Positions 18,311-26,708 of a DNA stretch of 44,496 nucleotides are shown here, piece by piece. The stretch lies in the NCBI GenBank assembly GCA_014656015.1, contig BNBP01000058.1, positions 1 through 44,496 of the forward strand, read 5' to 3'. Each line of letters opens with the position of its first letter. Positions within the stretch are counted from its first letter, which is position 1. The notes beneath the pieces were generated by a model, which was not told where the DNA came from, did no database searches, and saw only the letters and a list, made by a program, of their open reading frames with translations. The position numbers and the translations under genes are program-made. This DNA comes from Streptomyces griseoaurantiacus (GTDB taxonomy: Bacteria; Actinomycetota; Actinomycetes; Streptomycetales; Streptomycetaceae).

Positions 18311-19789
18311 TCAGTGCCGGGTGGTGGGGTTCTTCCTGCGGCCGAGGAGAAGCAGGACCGCGCCGCCGATCACGACCAGGCCGATCGCCGTGCCCGCGAT
18401 CAGCGGGGTGGCGCCCGACCCGCCGGTCTCGGCGAGGTTGGTGGTATCGGTGCCGCCGCCGACGGTCAGCGGGCTGGGTTCGCTCAGCGTCTGCACCGAC
18501 TCGCCGCCCACGGCCTTGCTCTCGGCGGTCTCGGTCGCGCAGTCGAGGACGCCCTCGAAGCGGCTGCCGGCCCCGTGCGGCCCCTTGATGGTGAAGTCGT
18601 ACGCCTGGTCCTCCTGCAGGGGGACCAGCACCGTCTGCCTTCCGCCGGCCGCGACGCTGTGCTCGGTGCCCATCAGGGAGAAGACGAAGGGCTCGTCCCC
18701 CTGGTTGGCGGCGGTGATGTCGAGCCCGCCCTTCGCGCAGTTCCTGCGGGCCGACAGCGCGGGTATCGCCCCCTGCTCCGCCCAGTCCGCCGTGGCCGTC
18801 GCGGACACCGTCGACTCGCTGGAGCCGGCGAGGATCTGCGTCTGACTGCGGCTGTCGGAGACGAAGGCCCGGCCGACGGGCACGCTGGTGGACGCCTGGA
18901 CGGTCAGCGAGGCCGAGCCTGCCGTCGCGTCGCCGGGAACGTCGAAGTAGATCCGGCTGCCGTCGGCGGCCGAGGTGATCGGCTTCCCGTCCGTGCCGAC
19001 CACCGTGACCCCGTTCGCGGTGGCGGCGGCCGGCGGTGTCACGGTGACGCTGTCGGCCGTGGTGTGCACGGTGACCGGTCCGAGCCGTTCGCCGGGGCGC
19101 CCGGAGACGGCGGGCGGGTCCAGGCTCAGTGAGGGCTGCGGCTCGGCGGTGTCGCGGGCGCTGCGCTCCAGGTAGTCCGCGAGCCGCTCCGCCCGCGGGG
19201 CCAGGGCCTCGACGTCGGCCCCGTCCGAGTACCGCCAGATGGCGACCTGGGTGCCGGCCGCGGCGTCCTGTTCGGTGAGTCCCGGGACCCCTGCCTTGGC
19301 GGCGAGTGCCGCGAGATCGTTGACCTGGGGATAGGAATTGCGCAGGATCCAGTGGATGCGGCCGGCGGCCGCGTTGGCGCCCAGCGAGGTGCCGCTCCAG
19401 GGAGTCTCCTGGTACCGGGCGCCCTTCTGGGTGGGGTTGTCGATGTCGACGCAGTACGTCTGCAGTGTGCCGCCGCCCTCGACGGACATCGCGAACAGTC
19501 CCGCGGAGACCTGCCGGTCCCCGTCCGCGCCGTGGACGACCGCGTCCCCGTAGGTCTTGAGGCCGCCGATGGTCGCCGTGGCGCCGCCCCCGCTCCGGGG
19601 CGCCTCCTCCGCGACGGCGGAGGTCGCGCCGGCCAGGGTCCCGGCGGTCACCAGTCCGGACACCAGGGTCACGGCGGCGAGACGCGCGGGCCTCCGCGGC
19701 AGTACCGCCCGCACGGCCCGTCGGCCGCGCGCGGACAGCGTGCCGGTCCATGCGGACAGCCCCGACAGGGCGGACAACGCGGACTTCAC
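18311..19789 (-). CDS. Thioester-domain (TQXA) surface protein with LAETG sortase anchor
   Basis: This 492-residue exported protein has a basic N-terminus and hydrophobic segment ending AVA|EE near residue 60. A thioester domain follows: Cys113 in TYCVDIDNP and Gln181 in GTQVAIWRYSDG are the pair that forms an internal Cys-Gln thioester in this family. Two Ig-like beta regions come next. The C-terminus is a sorting signal: LAETG at 452-456, a hydrophobic helix and the tail GRRKN. LAXTG motifs are substrates of class E sortases in Streptomyces. Thioester domains bond covalently to surface amines in Gram-positive adhesins. The start is GTG 19789, 7 bases after AAGGGGG; TTG 19795 is too close to it. 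Confidence 0.88.
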   Translation of the reverse strand: MKSALSALSGLSAWTGTLSARGRRAVRAVLPRRPARLAAVTLVSGLVTAGTLAGATSAVAEEAPRSGGGATATIGGLKTYGDAVVHGADGDRQVSAGLFAMSVEGGGTLQTYCVDIDNPTQKGARYQETPWSGTSLGANAAAGRIHWILRNSYPQVNDLAALAAKAGVPGLTEQDAAAGTQVAIWRYSDGADVEALAPRAERLADYLERSARDTAEPQPSLSLDPPAVSGRPGERLGPVTVHTTADSVTVTPPAAATANGVTVVGTDGKPITSAADGSRIYFDVPGDATAGSASLTVQASTSVPVGRAFVSDSRSQTQILAGSSESTVSATATADWAEQGAIPALSARRNCAKGGLDITAANQGDEPFVFSLMGTEHSVAAGGRQTVLVPLQEDQAYDFTIKGPHGAGSRFEGVLDCATETAESKAVGGESVQTLSEPSPLTVGGGTDTTNLAETGGSGATPLIAGTAIGLVVIGGAVLLLLGRRKNPTTRH

Positions 19790-20022
19790 AACCAATCCCC
19801 CTTAGAACAGGGCTCCTTGACGGTGGCGGGGAGCGGTCCCGCCGGCACACTCACGAGCCCCGTGAGTCATGCCCGGCATCCTAAGGACGCGAAGACACCA
19901 CTTTTCCCGGTCGCCTCCCCGCGCGACTGATCCGAATCGGAATCGTTATCCCGTCCACAGCTTGTGTGTGAGCTGCGCTTTTCGGGGACTTGTCGACACT
20001 TGTCGAGGGGGTTCCGTGCCCC

Positions 20023-20040
20023 GGCGGGCGTCTGCCCGCC
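20023..20040 (-). terminator. Terminator directly after ssbB
   Basis: GGCGGGC and GCCCGCC form a perfect 7-bp stem around a 4-base loop, abutting the ssbB stop codon. The 190 bases to its left hold the promoter of the thioester-protein gene, including a direct repeat CTTGTCGA at 19989 and 19999. Confidence 0.6.
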
Positions 20041-20538
20041 TCATGTCACCCCGGCCGCGACCGGCTGCGGTCCGGTCCGGGGTCCGTGGTCCGCCGCCGG
20101 TTCGCCGGGCGGTTCCGTCTCCCACACGGGCTCCGGCCGCGCGTCCGCCCGCGGTACCGGCGCGCTCCCCGGCGTCTCGGGCCTCGGGGCCCGCCGGAAG
20201 GCCGACGTGCCCCGTGCCAGATCGTGACCGATCGCGGAGGCGTCCAGGTCGGCCGAGGCCCAGTTCTGTCCGTCACGCTGCTCGGTGCGCACCTTCAACC
20301 GGCCCTGCACCAGCACCGGATCGCCCACGGCCAAAGAGGCCCCGACGTGCGTGGCCAGTGCCCGACGGGCCCACACCGTGAAGAAGTTGGTGTGCCCGTC
20401 CACCCACGCGTTCTTCTCGCGGTCCCAGTACCGCGACGTCACCGCCAGCCGGAAGCGCGCCGACGGGCCGCTCGCGGACTCGCGGAACACCGGCTGCGTC
20501 GCGACGTTGCCGACCACGCACACGGTCGTCTCGTTCAT
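20041..20538 (-). CDS. ssbB: Single-stranded DNA-binding protein SsbB
   Basis: The 165-residue protein has an N-terminal OB fold (VCVVGNVATQPVFRES, RFRLAVTSRYWD, NFFTVWARRALATHV, GDPVLVQGRLKVR) typical of bacterial SSB. The C-terminal 55 residues are Pro/Arg-rich and disordered, and end in GPQPVAAGVT. The acidic tip (DDDIPF type) that recruits partner proteins in SsbA is absent. In Streptomyces this tail-less paralogue is SsbB, which acts in chromosome segregation during sporulation rather than bulk replication. ATG 20538 is preceded by GAGGGG. It lies downstream of dynA-dynB on the same strand across 258 bases that include a hairpin and DnaA-box-like sequences. Confidence 0.9.
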   Translation of the reverse strand: MNETTVCVVGNVATQPVFRESASGPSARFRLAVTSRYWDREKNAWVDGHTNFFTVWARRALATHVGASLAVGDPVLVQGRLKVRTEQRDGQNWASADLDASAIGHDLARGTSAFRRAPRPETPGSAPVPRADARPEPVWETEPPGEPAADHGPRTGPQPVAAGVT

Positions 20539-20592
20539 GCCGTACCCCTCCCTCACCGCCCCCGGCCGGTCAGGGCCGACGGAACGGCGGAT

Positions 20593-20620
20593 CCACGCGC
20601 GGGTACCTCCCGCGCGGTGG
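20593..20620 (-). terminator. GC-rich hairpin between dynB and ssbB
   Basis: CCACGCGCGGG pairs with CCCGCGC-G-GTGG through a single bulged G around a 5-base loop. It lies about 55 bases upstream of the ssbB start and 180 bases after the dynB stop. It could terminate dynB transcripts or fold in the ssbB leader. Confidence 0.45.
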
Positions 20621-20796
20621 CGTCTGCCGCGGCCACTCGCTTCCTCTCGCGAGCGCCGCGGGCACCAGACTGCCTCCGCCGGCCCGTTCTCGCTGAGGGC
20701 TGTGGACGGCCGCCGAGCTGTGGATATCTCCGTCACTCGAAGGAGGGAACCCGCCTCGGCAGTTGCCCCTCCGCCGGCTCGTCCGCCCCCGTCCGT

Positions 20797-23253
20797 TCAC
20801 CTCCCTCGGCCACCCGCCCCCGCCGGCCCCGCGGCACCGGCACCGCCCCCGGCCACCGCTCCCGTGACCCTCGCGTACTGCTCCCGCACCTCCCGGTACC
20901 GCAGCAGTTCGGACGCCACCGGGTCCAGCACCCGGGCGCGTCCGCACCCGGCGGCCGCCTCCCGCAGCCTGCGTTCCGCCTCCAGCCCGTACCGTCGCGC
21001 CGGCCCCCGCGCGGCCATCCGGCAGCTCCACTCCACCACCGGTCCGCCGACGATCCCGAGTGCCATCAGCAGCACCGGTACGCCCAGGTTCGGCGACATG
21101 AATCCGATGATCTGCCCGAGCAGCCACAGGCCGCCGACCACCTGCAGCAGAGTCATCGAAGCCTGGGCCAGCACCGCCGCCGGCCACCAGCCCGGACGCG
21201 GCGGGCGACCGGGGGGCGCACCGGCGTGCACGGCCAGCGCGTCCAGCGCCTCCGGCAGCCCGTTCGCGCCGCGCACGGCGGCCTCGCGCACCGCCTGCGC
21301 CCAAGCGGCGGGCAGGCCCGTCGCCGCGCGGTCGGCCACCGTCCGCACCGCCTGCTCGACCCGCTGCCGCGCCGTCGCCTCCTCGTCCGCGGGGGCGCGC
21401 AGCGGAAGCCGTCCGGTCGGGGGTTCGCGCCGGTCCTGGTACCAGCGCCACAGCCGCAACCAGGGCGTGCCGCAGGCCCGGTTGGCGTTGCGCAGCCAGG
21501 CCCGTTCGGCCGCCTCGCCCGCCGCCGTGGCGCCGACGGCGTCCGCGAGCCGCGCGGCGAACTCGTCGCGCGCGTTCTCGCTGAGCCCGGCGCGCAGACC
21601 CGTGGTGTACACCGGCCGCAGCCGTGCGGCGGCCGCGTCCACGTCCGCCGAGACCCGGCGGCCGGGCGCCCCGCGCTCGGACACGAACTGGCCGAGTGCC
21701 TCGCGCAGTTCCCCGATGCCGTCACCCGTGAGCGCCGACACCGGAAGCACGGTGGCGCCCGGTTCGCCGTACTCGCCGAGGGCGACGCCGTCCTCGTCGA
21801 GCAGCCGCCGCAGATCGTCGAGCACCTGTTCGGCGGCCTCCCCGGGGAGCCGGTCCACCTGGTTGAGCACGAGGAACATGACTTCCGCGTGGCCCGCCAT
21901 GGGCCGCAGATAGCGCTCGTGCAGGACGGCGTCGGCGTACTTCTCCGGATCGACCACCCAGATGACGGCGTCGACGAGGGCGAGGACCCGGTCGACCTGC
22001 TCGCGGTGTTCCACGGCCGCCGAGTCGTGGTCGGGCAGGTCCACCAGGACCAGCCCGCGCAACTGGGGGTCGCCGTCGGACCCTTGGACGGGACGTCTGC
22101 GCAGCCGTCCGGGAATGCCCAGCCGGTCGATGAGCGGCGCCGCGCCGTCGCTCCAACTGCACACGAGAGGCGCGGCGGTGGTGGGGCGGCGCACCCCGGT
22201 CTCCGAGATCGCGACCCCGGCGAGCGCGTTGAACAGCGCCGACTTGCCACTGCCGGTCGCCCCGGCCAGGGCGACGACCGTGTGCTGCCCGGAGAGCCTG
22301 CGGCGCGCCGCCGCCTCCTCCAGGACCCGGCTCGCCTCGGTCAGCGTGCGGCTGTCCAGCCGGGTGCGCGACAGTCCGACGAGTTCCCGGAGCGCGTCGA
22401 GACGCGAGCGCAGGCGGCCGTCGTAGGCGAGGGGCGCGGGCCGCCGTGCGGCGCTGCTCCTGGTCTCCACGGCGGGCGGCGCCTCCTGGGCGGCGTTCTT
22501 CTCGTTCACCCGCCGCGCGATCAGCCCGTCGTCCCAGGCGTCGTCGCCCTCGCCGTCCTCCGGCGGGGCGGCCGCGCGCCCTTTCCCGACAGCGTCCTCA
22601 GGCGTTGGACGGCGCCCCTCGCGAACGCCGTGAACACCGTGCGGGTCGTGAGGGTCGTGAGCCTCGCGTGCACCGGCGCCGGGCGCCGGCGCGGGTGCGG
22701 GCGCGCGCCCCTCGGGTGCCGCCGTACGGCCACCCGCCCGGGCGGCCTCCGACGGCCTGCGGACGTCGGGCTGGGCACGCTGGAGCGCCATGTGCGCGCG
22801 CGGGTCCCCGGCGGCCTCTCTCCTCCCACCGTTCCCGCCCGTGACGGCATCGCCGTCCACACCGCTCTCCTTGCCGTCCTCGACGGGACCCTCCTCGATG
22901 CGTTCACCGCGGCGCCATTCGTCCCGGCCGACGCCGCCGTCCCCGCCGCTGTCGCCTTCCCGGTCACGCGACACGCCGGGTCCCCGCTCTTCCCGCGCCC
23001 GTCGCGCTCCCCCTTCTGTCTCCTGCGCCCCCTCCGCTTCCCCCGCTCCCGCCGGCTCCGGCATGTCCGACGGTGCCCCGGCGTCGTTCCCCGCGGCGTG
23101 CGGCGCGGCCTCCCGCCCCGTCCAGCCCTCGCAGGCCCCGCCCTCCGGGCTGTGCGGACCCCCGGGCCCGCCGGGCCGGCCGGGCTCCCCCTGCCCTCCG
23201 GGCCGCTCGGGGGCGTGGTCCGTGCGGTCAGTGACGGCGGTCACCCCGGTCAC
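20797..23253 (-). CDS. dynB: Dynamin-like membrane GTPase DynB (YfjP-type)
   Basis: The 818-residue protein has a disordered N-terminal third (about 280 residues, rich in Gly, Glu, Arg and Pro). A GTPase domain follows with P-loop GATGSGKS (residues about 331-338), switch DLPDHDS and NQVD. Its C-terminal helical part holds two hydrophobic segments (about 690-740, around VVGGLWLLGQIIGF and GVPVLLMALGIVGG). The layout matches the YfjP/DynB family. In S. venezuelae DynA and DynB stabilise FtsZ rings in sporulation septa. GTG 23253 overlaps the dynA stop by 4 bases (GTGA), which fixes the start and implies coupled translation. Assignment rests on architecture and order. Confidence 0.82.
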   Translation of the reverse strand: MTGVTAVTDRTDHAPERPGGQGEPGRPGGPGGPHSPEGGACEGWTGREAAPHAAGNDAGAPSDMPEPAGAGEAEGAQETEGGARRAREERGPGVSRDREGDSGGDGGVGRDEWRRGERIEEGPVEDGKESGVDGDAVTGGNGGRREAAGDPRAHMALQRAQPDVRRPSEAARAGGRTAAPEGRAPAPAPAPGAGAREAHDPHDPHGVHGVREGRRPTPEDAVGKGRAAAPPEDGEGDDAWDDGLIARRVNEKNAAQEAPPAVETRSSAARRPAPLAYDGRLRSRLDALRELVGLSRTRLDSRTLTEASRVLEEAAARRRLSGQHTVVALAGATGSGKSALFNALAGVAISETGVRRPTTAAPLVCSWSDGAAPLIDRLGIPGRLRRRPVQGSDGDPQLRGLVLVDLPDHDSAAVEHREQVDRVLALVDAVIWVVDPEKYADAVLHERYLRPMAGHAEVMFLVLNQVDRLPGEAAEQVLDDLRRLLDEDGVALGEYGEPGATVLPVSALTGDGIGELREALGQFVSERGAPGRRVSADVDAAAARLRPVYTTGLRAGLSENARDEFAARLADAVGATAAGEAAERAWLRNANRACGTPWLRLWRWYQDRREPPTGRLPLRAPADEEATARQRVEQAVRTVADRAATGLPAAWAQAVREAAVRGANGLPEALDALAVHAGAPPGRPPRPGWWPAAVLAQASMTLLQVVGGLWLLGQIIGFMSPNLGVPVLLMALGIVGGPVVEWSCRMAARGPARRYGLEAERRLREAAAGCGRARVLDPVASELLRYREVREQYARVTGAVAGGGAGAAGPAGAGGRGR

Positions 23254-24860
23254 CTCTCCTTCTGCAGTAGGGACAGCGCGGCGATGAGTTCCGCCTGGGG
23301 CTCGGCATGGACCTCCAGGCCGTCGAGCGGGGCGAGCCGGCGCTCCCGCTCGGTGTGCAGCACCCGGTCGACGTAGTCGGAGAGCAGCCGTGCGGCCCGG
23401 TCGCGCAGCCGCAGGGCACCGTGGGCGCCGATCCGTTCGGCGAGCCGCTCGCCCGCGGAACGCGCCCGCCGTCCGCCCAGCAGCGCGGTGGCGACGAGCG
23501 CGGCCACCACCTCGGCGTCCGGCGCCACGCTCCGGTCGAGGTCGCGCGCCTCCTCCTCGGCGTACTCCTCCAGCACGCGCCGCCAGCGCCGCACGGCCAG
23601 GCCGATCCGGTGCTCGGTGTGGTCGGCCGCCGGATCGTGGCCGGCGAGTTCCGGGGCCTCGGCGGCGGGTTCGAGGCGCCAGGCCTCGTCGATCCGTTCG
23701 TCGGCGGCGGTGACGGCACACAGCAGGAGCGCGCCGAGGCTCTCCACCAGGGCGTCGAGCAGTTCCCGGGCGGTGCAGTCCAGCGGGAAGCTGCGCCAGC
23801 GCTTCAGCGCGTCGCCGGCGAGCACGGCACCGGCCTGCAAACGGCCGCGCACCCGCGCGTACTCGCTGTCGTACGCGCTGTCGACTGCGGCGGTGAGCCG
23901 GAGCGCCGCGGCGTACTGCGCGGCGGCGGCCCCGGCCAGTTCGGGCAGCCGGGAGTCGAGGGAACCCAGAACCCCGTGGGCGGTACGGGCCATGGCGGCC
24001 GTCCGAGCGGCCGGGTCCTGCACGAGATGGGTGAGCCAGGTCCGCAGGGGCGCGACGGCGGTGGCGGGCAGCAGCCCGCCGCCCCAGGCCGACTCGGGCA
24101 GCTCCGGCACGGTGAAGCGGGGCACGTCGCCGAGACCGGCCTTGGTGAGCAGCGCGGCGTACTGCCGCGAGACCTCGGAGACGACCTGGTGGGGAACCCG
24201 GTCCAGGACGGTCACCAGCGTCGCCCGCTGCTCCTTGGCGGTGCGCAGCAGGTGCCAGGGGACGGCGTCGGCGTACCGCGCGGCGGTGGTGACCATCACC
24301 CAGATGTCGGCGGCGCAGATCAGTTCGGCGGCGAGTGTGCGGTTGTCGGCGATGAGGGAATCGATGTCGGGGGCGTCGAGGAGGGCGAGGCCCGGCGGCA
24401 GCGTCTCGGCGGTCTCGATGCGCAGCACGCGCTGCCCCTGGTCACCGAGGGAGGGCAGGTCGTCCTCGCCGGTCTCCCCGTGGGGCAGCCATTCGCGGCC
24501 GAGTTCGGGCAGGACCCGCATGCTGCTGAACCAGTGGTGGTCCTCGGGGTGACAGACCAGCACGGGAGTACGGGTCGTGGGCCGCAGGACCCCGGCCTCG
24601 CTGACCTTGCGGCCCACCAGGGAGTTGACGAGTGTCGACTTGCCGGCGCCGGTCGAACCACCCACCACGGCAAGCAGTGGCGCCTCTGGTTGACGGAGTC
24701 TGGGCACAAGGTAGTCGTCGAGTTGCGCGAGGAGTTCGTCCCGGTTCGCACGCGCACGTGGCGCTCCCGCGAGGGGGAGCGGGAAGCGTGCGGCGGCCAC
24801 ACGGTCGCGCAGGGCGGAGAGTGCGTCGAGCAGCTGGGGCCGTACGTCCAAGGTCACCAC
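23250..24860 (-). CDS. dynA: Dynamin-like GTPase DynA
   Basis: This 536-residue protein has a dynamin-family GTPase domain: P-loop GSTGAGKS (residues 68-75), a switch I Thr region (LRPTTRTPVLV), DAPDIDS and TVLDRVP. A mostly helical C-terminal half follows (QYAAALRLTAAVDSAYDSEY onward). No clear transmembrane helix is seen, in contrast to its partner DynB. I start at GTG 24860 (VVTLDVRPQLL); GTG 24857 or ATG 24899 are alternatives and no good Shine-Dalgarno is visible. The stop overlaps dynB by 4 bases. In sporulating Streptomyces the two proteins work together at septa. The upstream region is AT-richer than average and carries a GACAC core like that bound by WhiA. Confidence 0.82.
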   Translation of the reverse strand: MVTLDVRPQLLDALSALRDRVAAARFPLPLAGAPRARANRDELLAQLDDYLVPRLRQPEAPLLAVVGGSTGAGKSTLVNSLVGRKVSEAGVLRPTTRTPVLVCHPEDHHWFSSMRVLPELGREWLPHGETGEDDLPSLGDQGQRVLRIETAETLPPGLALLDAPDIDSLIADNRTLAAELICAADIWVMVTTAARYADAVPWHLLRTAKEQRATLVTVLDRVPHQVVSEVSRQYAALLTKAGLGDVPRFTVPELPESAWGGGLLPATAVAPLRTWLTHLVQDPAARTAAMARTAHGVLGSLDSRLPELAGAAAAQYAAALRLTAAVDSAYDSEYARVRGRLQAGAVLAGDALKRWRSFPLDCTARELLDALVESLGALLLCAVTAADERIDEAWRLEPAAEAPELAGHDPAADHTEHRIGLAVRRWRRVLEEYAEEEARDLDRSVAPDAEVVAALVATALLGGRRARSAGERLAERIGAHGALRLRDRAARLLSDYVDRVLHTERERRLAPLDGLEVHAEPQAELIAALSLLQKER

Positions 24861-25179
24861 ATGTGAAGAATGCCCAATTTTGCAGTCTTTCTGAAGCATA
24901 TAACTGGTTCTGCGCGCCGATTGGACACACGGGACGGAAAGGACGACCGGGACAAGGGCACAGTCCAGGCATAACGAGTGCACAACACCCGCTGCGCGAG
25001 CGGCCAAAAGCGATGCAGGATTCGTACCTGCCTGCGATTATCGGACCCGCTTCACCGAACCTCCACATCGAGCCACGGAGGCGAAGCAACAGGGACAAGG
25101 GCTCGGGAGCCCTATCCTTGTCCCCGGCGAGTCACGGATCGCCCCACACCCGGGCACCACGACACAGGCCACCACATCG
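24861..25179. promoter_or_regulatory. Gene-free region between dynA and tRNA-Arg
   Basis: These 319 bases hold no convincing gene. The first 60 are AT-rich for this genome (CCCAATTTTGCAGTCTTTCT) and probably contain the dynA promoter; GACAC at 24924-24928 is a possible WhiA core. Near the right end, GGGACAAGG (25092) and CCTTGTCCC (25116-25124) form a perfect 9-bp inverted repeat with an inner GGCTC/GAGCC stem, 55 bases before the tRNA. The TATCCT in its right arm could double as a -10 element. Confidence 0.5.
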
Positions 25180-25255
25180 GCCCCCGTAGCTCAGTGGATA
25201 GAGCAGGCGCCTTCTAAGCGCTTGGCCGCAGGTTCGAGTCCTGCCGGGGGCGCCA
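25180..25255 (+). tRNA. tRNA-Arg (anticodon UCU, decodes AGA)
   Basis: The sequence folds into a standard cloverleaf. The acceptor stem is GCCCCCG/CGGGGGC, the D stem GCTC/GAGC, the anticodon stem GGCGC/GCGCT (one G-U) and the T stem GCAGG/CCTGC with TTCGAGT loop. The anticodon loop CTTCTAA gives TCT at 25213-25215. The CCA end is encoded at 25253-25255. AGA is a rare codon in GC-rich genomes, so this tRNA serves few codons. Confidence 0.96.
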
Positions 25256-25269
25256 CGTCTGAACAGCGG

Positions 25270-25305
25270 AAACGCCCCGGAAGGAGTAGCCCTTCCGGGG
25301 CGTTT
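25270..25305 (+). terminator. Strong rho-independent-like terminator after tRNA-Arg
   Basis: AAACGCCCCGGAAGG and CCTTCCGGGGCGTTT form a perfect 15-bp stem around AGTAGC, followed by CGCGTCTTT. It starts 14 bases after the tRNA CCA and should end the tRNA transcript. Confidence 0.85.
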
Positions 25306-25516
25306 CGCGTCTTTGACGGCAACGGCTCCGTCTCACCGCCTCGAAGGCACCGGGGTCGGACGTCGTCCGGCGGCGCTCGCGAGGCCGCTCGATCGCGCTC
25401 GCGGCTCGCGGATCGCTTCCTGGCACGTACGACGGGTGTTCTCGCAGGTCGGCGGGGATGTCGGTGGGGGTCGTTAGGGTGTGAGGCGTGGTCGAGGCGT
25501 AGGGGAAGGGGGCCGG

Positions 25517-26482
25517 ATGCGGCTCAAGTGTGCGGTGGTGGACGACTACCAGGGGGTGGCGACCTCCGTCGCCGACTGGTCGGCGCTCGACGGTGAACTC
25601 GAGGTCGTGTCCTTCGGGGAGCACTTCGCCGACGAGGACGCCCTCGTGGAGGCGCTGGCCGGCTTCGACATCGTCGTCACGCTGCGCGAGCGCGTCGCGT
25701 TCCCCGCCTCCGTGCTGGGCCGGTTGCCGCGGCTGCGGCTGCTCGTCGCCTCCGGGATGCGGAACAGCGTCATCGACTACGCCGCCGCCGAGAAGCACGG
25801 GGTGACCGTCTGCGGTACGGCGAGCTCCCCCACCCCGCCCGTCGAGCTGACCTGGGCGCTGCTGCTCGGGCTGGCCCGCGGCATCGTCACCGAGAGCACC
25901 GCGCTGCGCTCCGGCGGCCCCTGGCAGAGCACCCTCGGCGCCGATCTGCACGGGCAGCGGCTCGGGCTGCTCGGGCTCGGGAAGATCGGTGGCCGGGTCG
26001 CCCGGGTCGGGCTCGCGTTCGGGATGCGGGTGAGCGCCTGGAGCCAGAACCTGACGCAGGAACGCGCCGAGGAGGTCGGGGTCGAACGCGCGGAGTCGAA
26101 GGAGGAGTTGCTCCGTACGAGCGACTTCGTCTCGCTGCACCTCGTGCTCGGCGAGCGCACCCGGGGACTGCTCGGCGCCCCCGAACTCGCCCTCCTCAAG
26201 CCGACCGCCTACCTGGTCAACACCTCACGGGCCGGCCTCGTCGACCAGGAGGCCCTGCTCACCGCCCTCCGCGAGGGAAGTTTCGCGGGCGCCGCCGTCG
26301 ACGTGTTCGACAGCGAGCCGCTGCCCGCCGACCACCCCCTGCGTTCCGCCCCGCGCCTGCTGGCCACCCCGCATCTCGGGTACGTCAGCCGGGCCAACTA
26401 CGCGCGCTACTACGGGCAGGCCGTGGAGGACATCCGCGCCTATCTGGCCGGGGAGCCGATACGCGTCCTGGGACCGGCGTAG
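25517..26482 (+). CDS. D-isomer-specific 2-hydroxyacid dehydrogenase
   Basis: The 321-residue cytoplasmic oxidoreductase has the NAD-binding motif LGLLGLGKIGGRVA (GLGKIG at 153-158). The family catalytic residues are Arg238 in VNTSRAGLVD, Glu267 in VDVFDSEPLP and His286 in ATPHLGYVS. These enzymes reduce 2-oxo acids or oxidise D-2-hydroxyacids; phosphoglycerate, glycerate and formate relatives share the fold, so the substrate is not determined. ATG 25517 follows AGGGGAAGGGGG; no good evidence supports the in-frame starts upstream. The gene stands alone between the tRNA and the chaplin gene, with TTAGGGT about 40 bases upstream as a possible -10 element. Confidence 0.9.
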   Translation: MRLKCAVVDDYQGVATSVADWSALDGELEVVSFGEHFADEDALVEALAGFDIVVTLRERVAFPASVLGRLPRLRLLVASGMRNSVIDYAAAEKHGVTVCGTASSPTPPVELTWALLLGLARGIVTESTALRSGGPWQSTLGADLHGQRLGLLGLGKIGGRVARVGLAFGMRVSAWSQNLTQERAEEVGVERAESKEELLRTSDFVSLHLVLGERTRGLLGAPELALLKPTAYLVNTSRAGLVDQEALLTALREGSFAGAAVDVFDSEPLPADHPLRSAPRLLATPHLGYVSRANYARYYGQAVEDIRAYLAGEPIRVLGPA

Positions 26483-26653
26483 GGCCGCGGGCCCGCGGCT
26501 ACCGTCCCGCCGGGGCGCGGTCGTGGGTTTCCCGCGTCCCCATAACCCGGCATCGGCGTGAGCGCATCCGCTGTGGACCCACCGGCGCAGCGTCCTGTTC
26601 GGAACGGGTGATCCGCCGGGGTACGCCGTGACCGGTACCGCGCGGGCGCGTTG

Positions 26654-26690
26654 AAGGGGGAGCACGGTGACGATCACCGTGCTCCCCCTT
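26654..26690 (+). promoter_or_regulatory. Perfect 17-bp hairpin in front of the chpG-like gene
   Basis: AAGGGGGAGCACGGTGA and TCACCGTGCTCCCCCTT are perfect complements around a CGA loop. The right arm ends 4 to 5 bases before the GAAGGAG ribosome-binding site of the chaplin. It may terminate the dehydrogenase transcript, or form a leader structure of the chaplin mRNA that protects it or controls its translation. Confidence 0.7.
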
Positions 26691-26708
26691 TCACCGAAGG
26701 AGTATGTG

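Noticed and set aside
20797..23721. Longer version of dynB reaching into dynA
   Set aside because: The added residues are Arg-rich and unlike protein; the GTGA overlap at 23250-23253 gives a convincing start.
25180..25255. Integration (attachment) site at the tRNA with an adjacent mobile element
   Set aside because: No integrase, excisionase or repeated tRNA 3' end is present in the flanking sequence.
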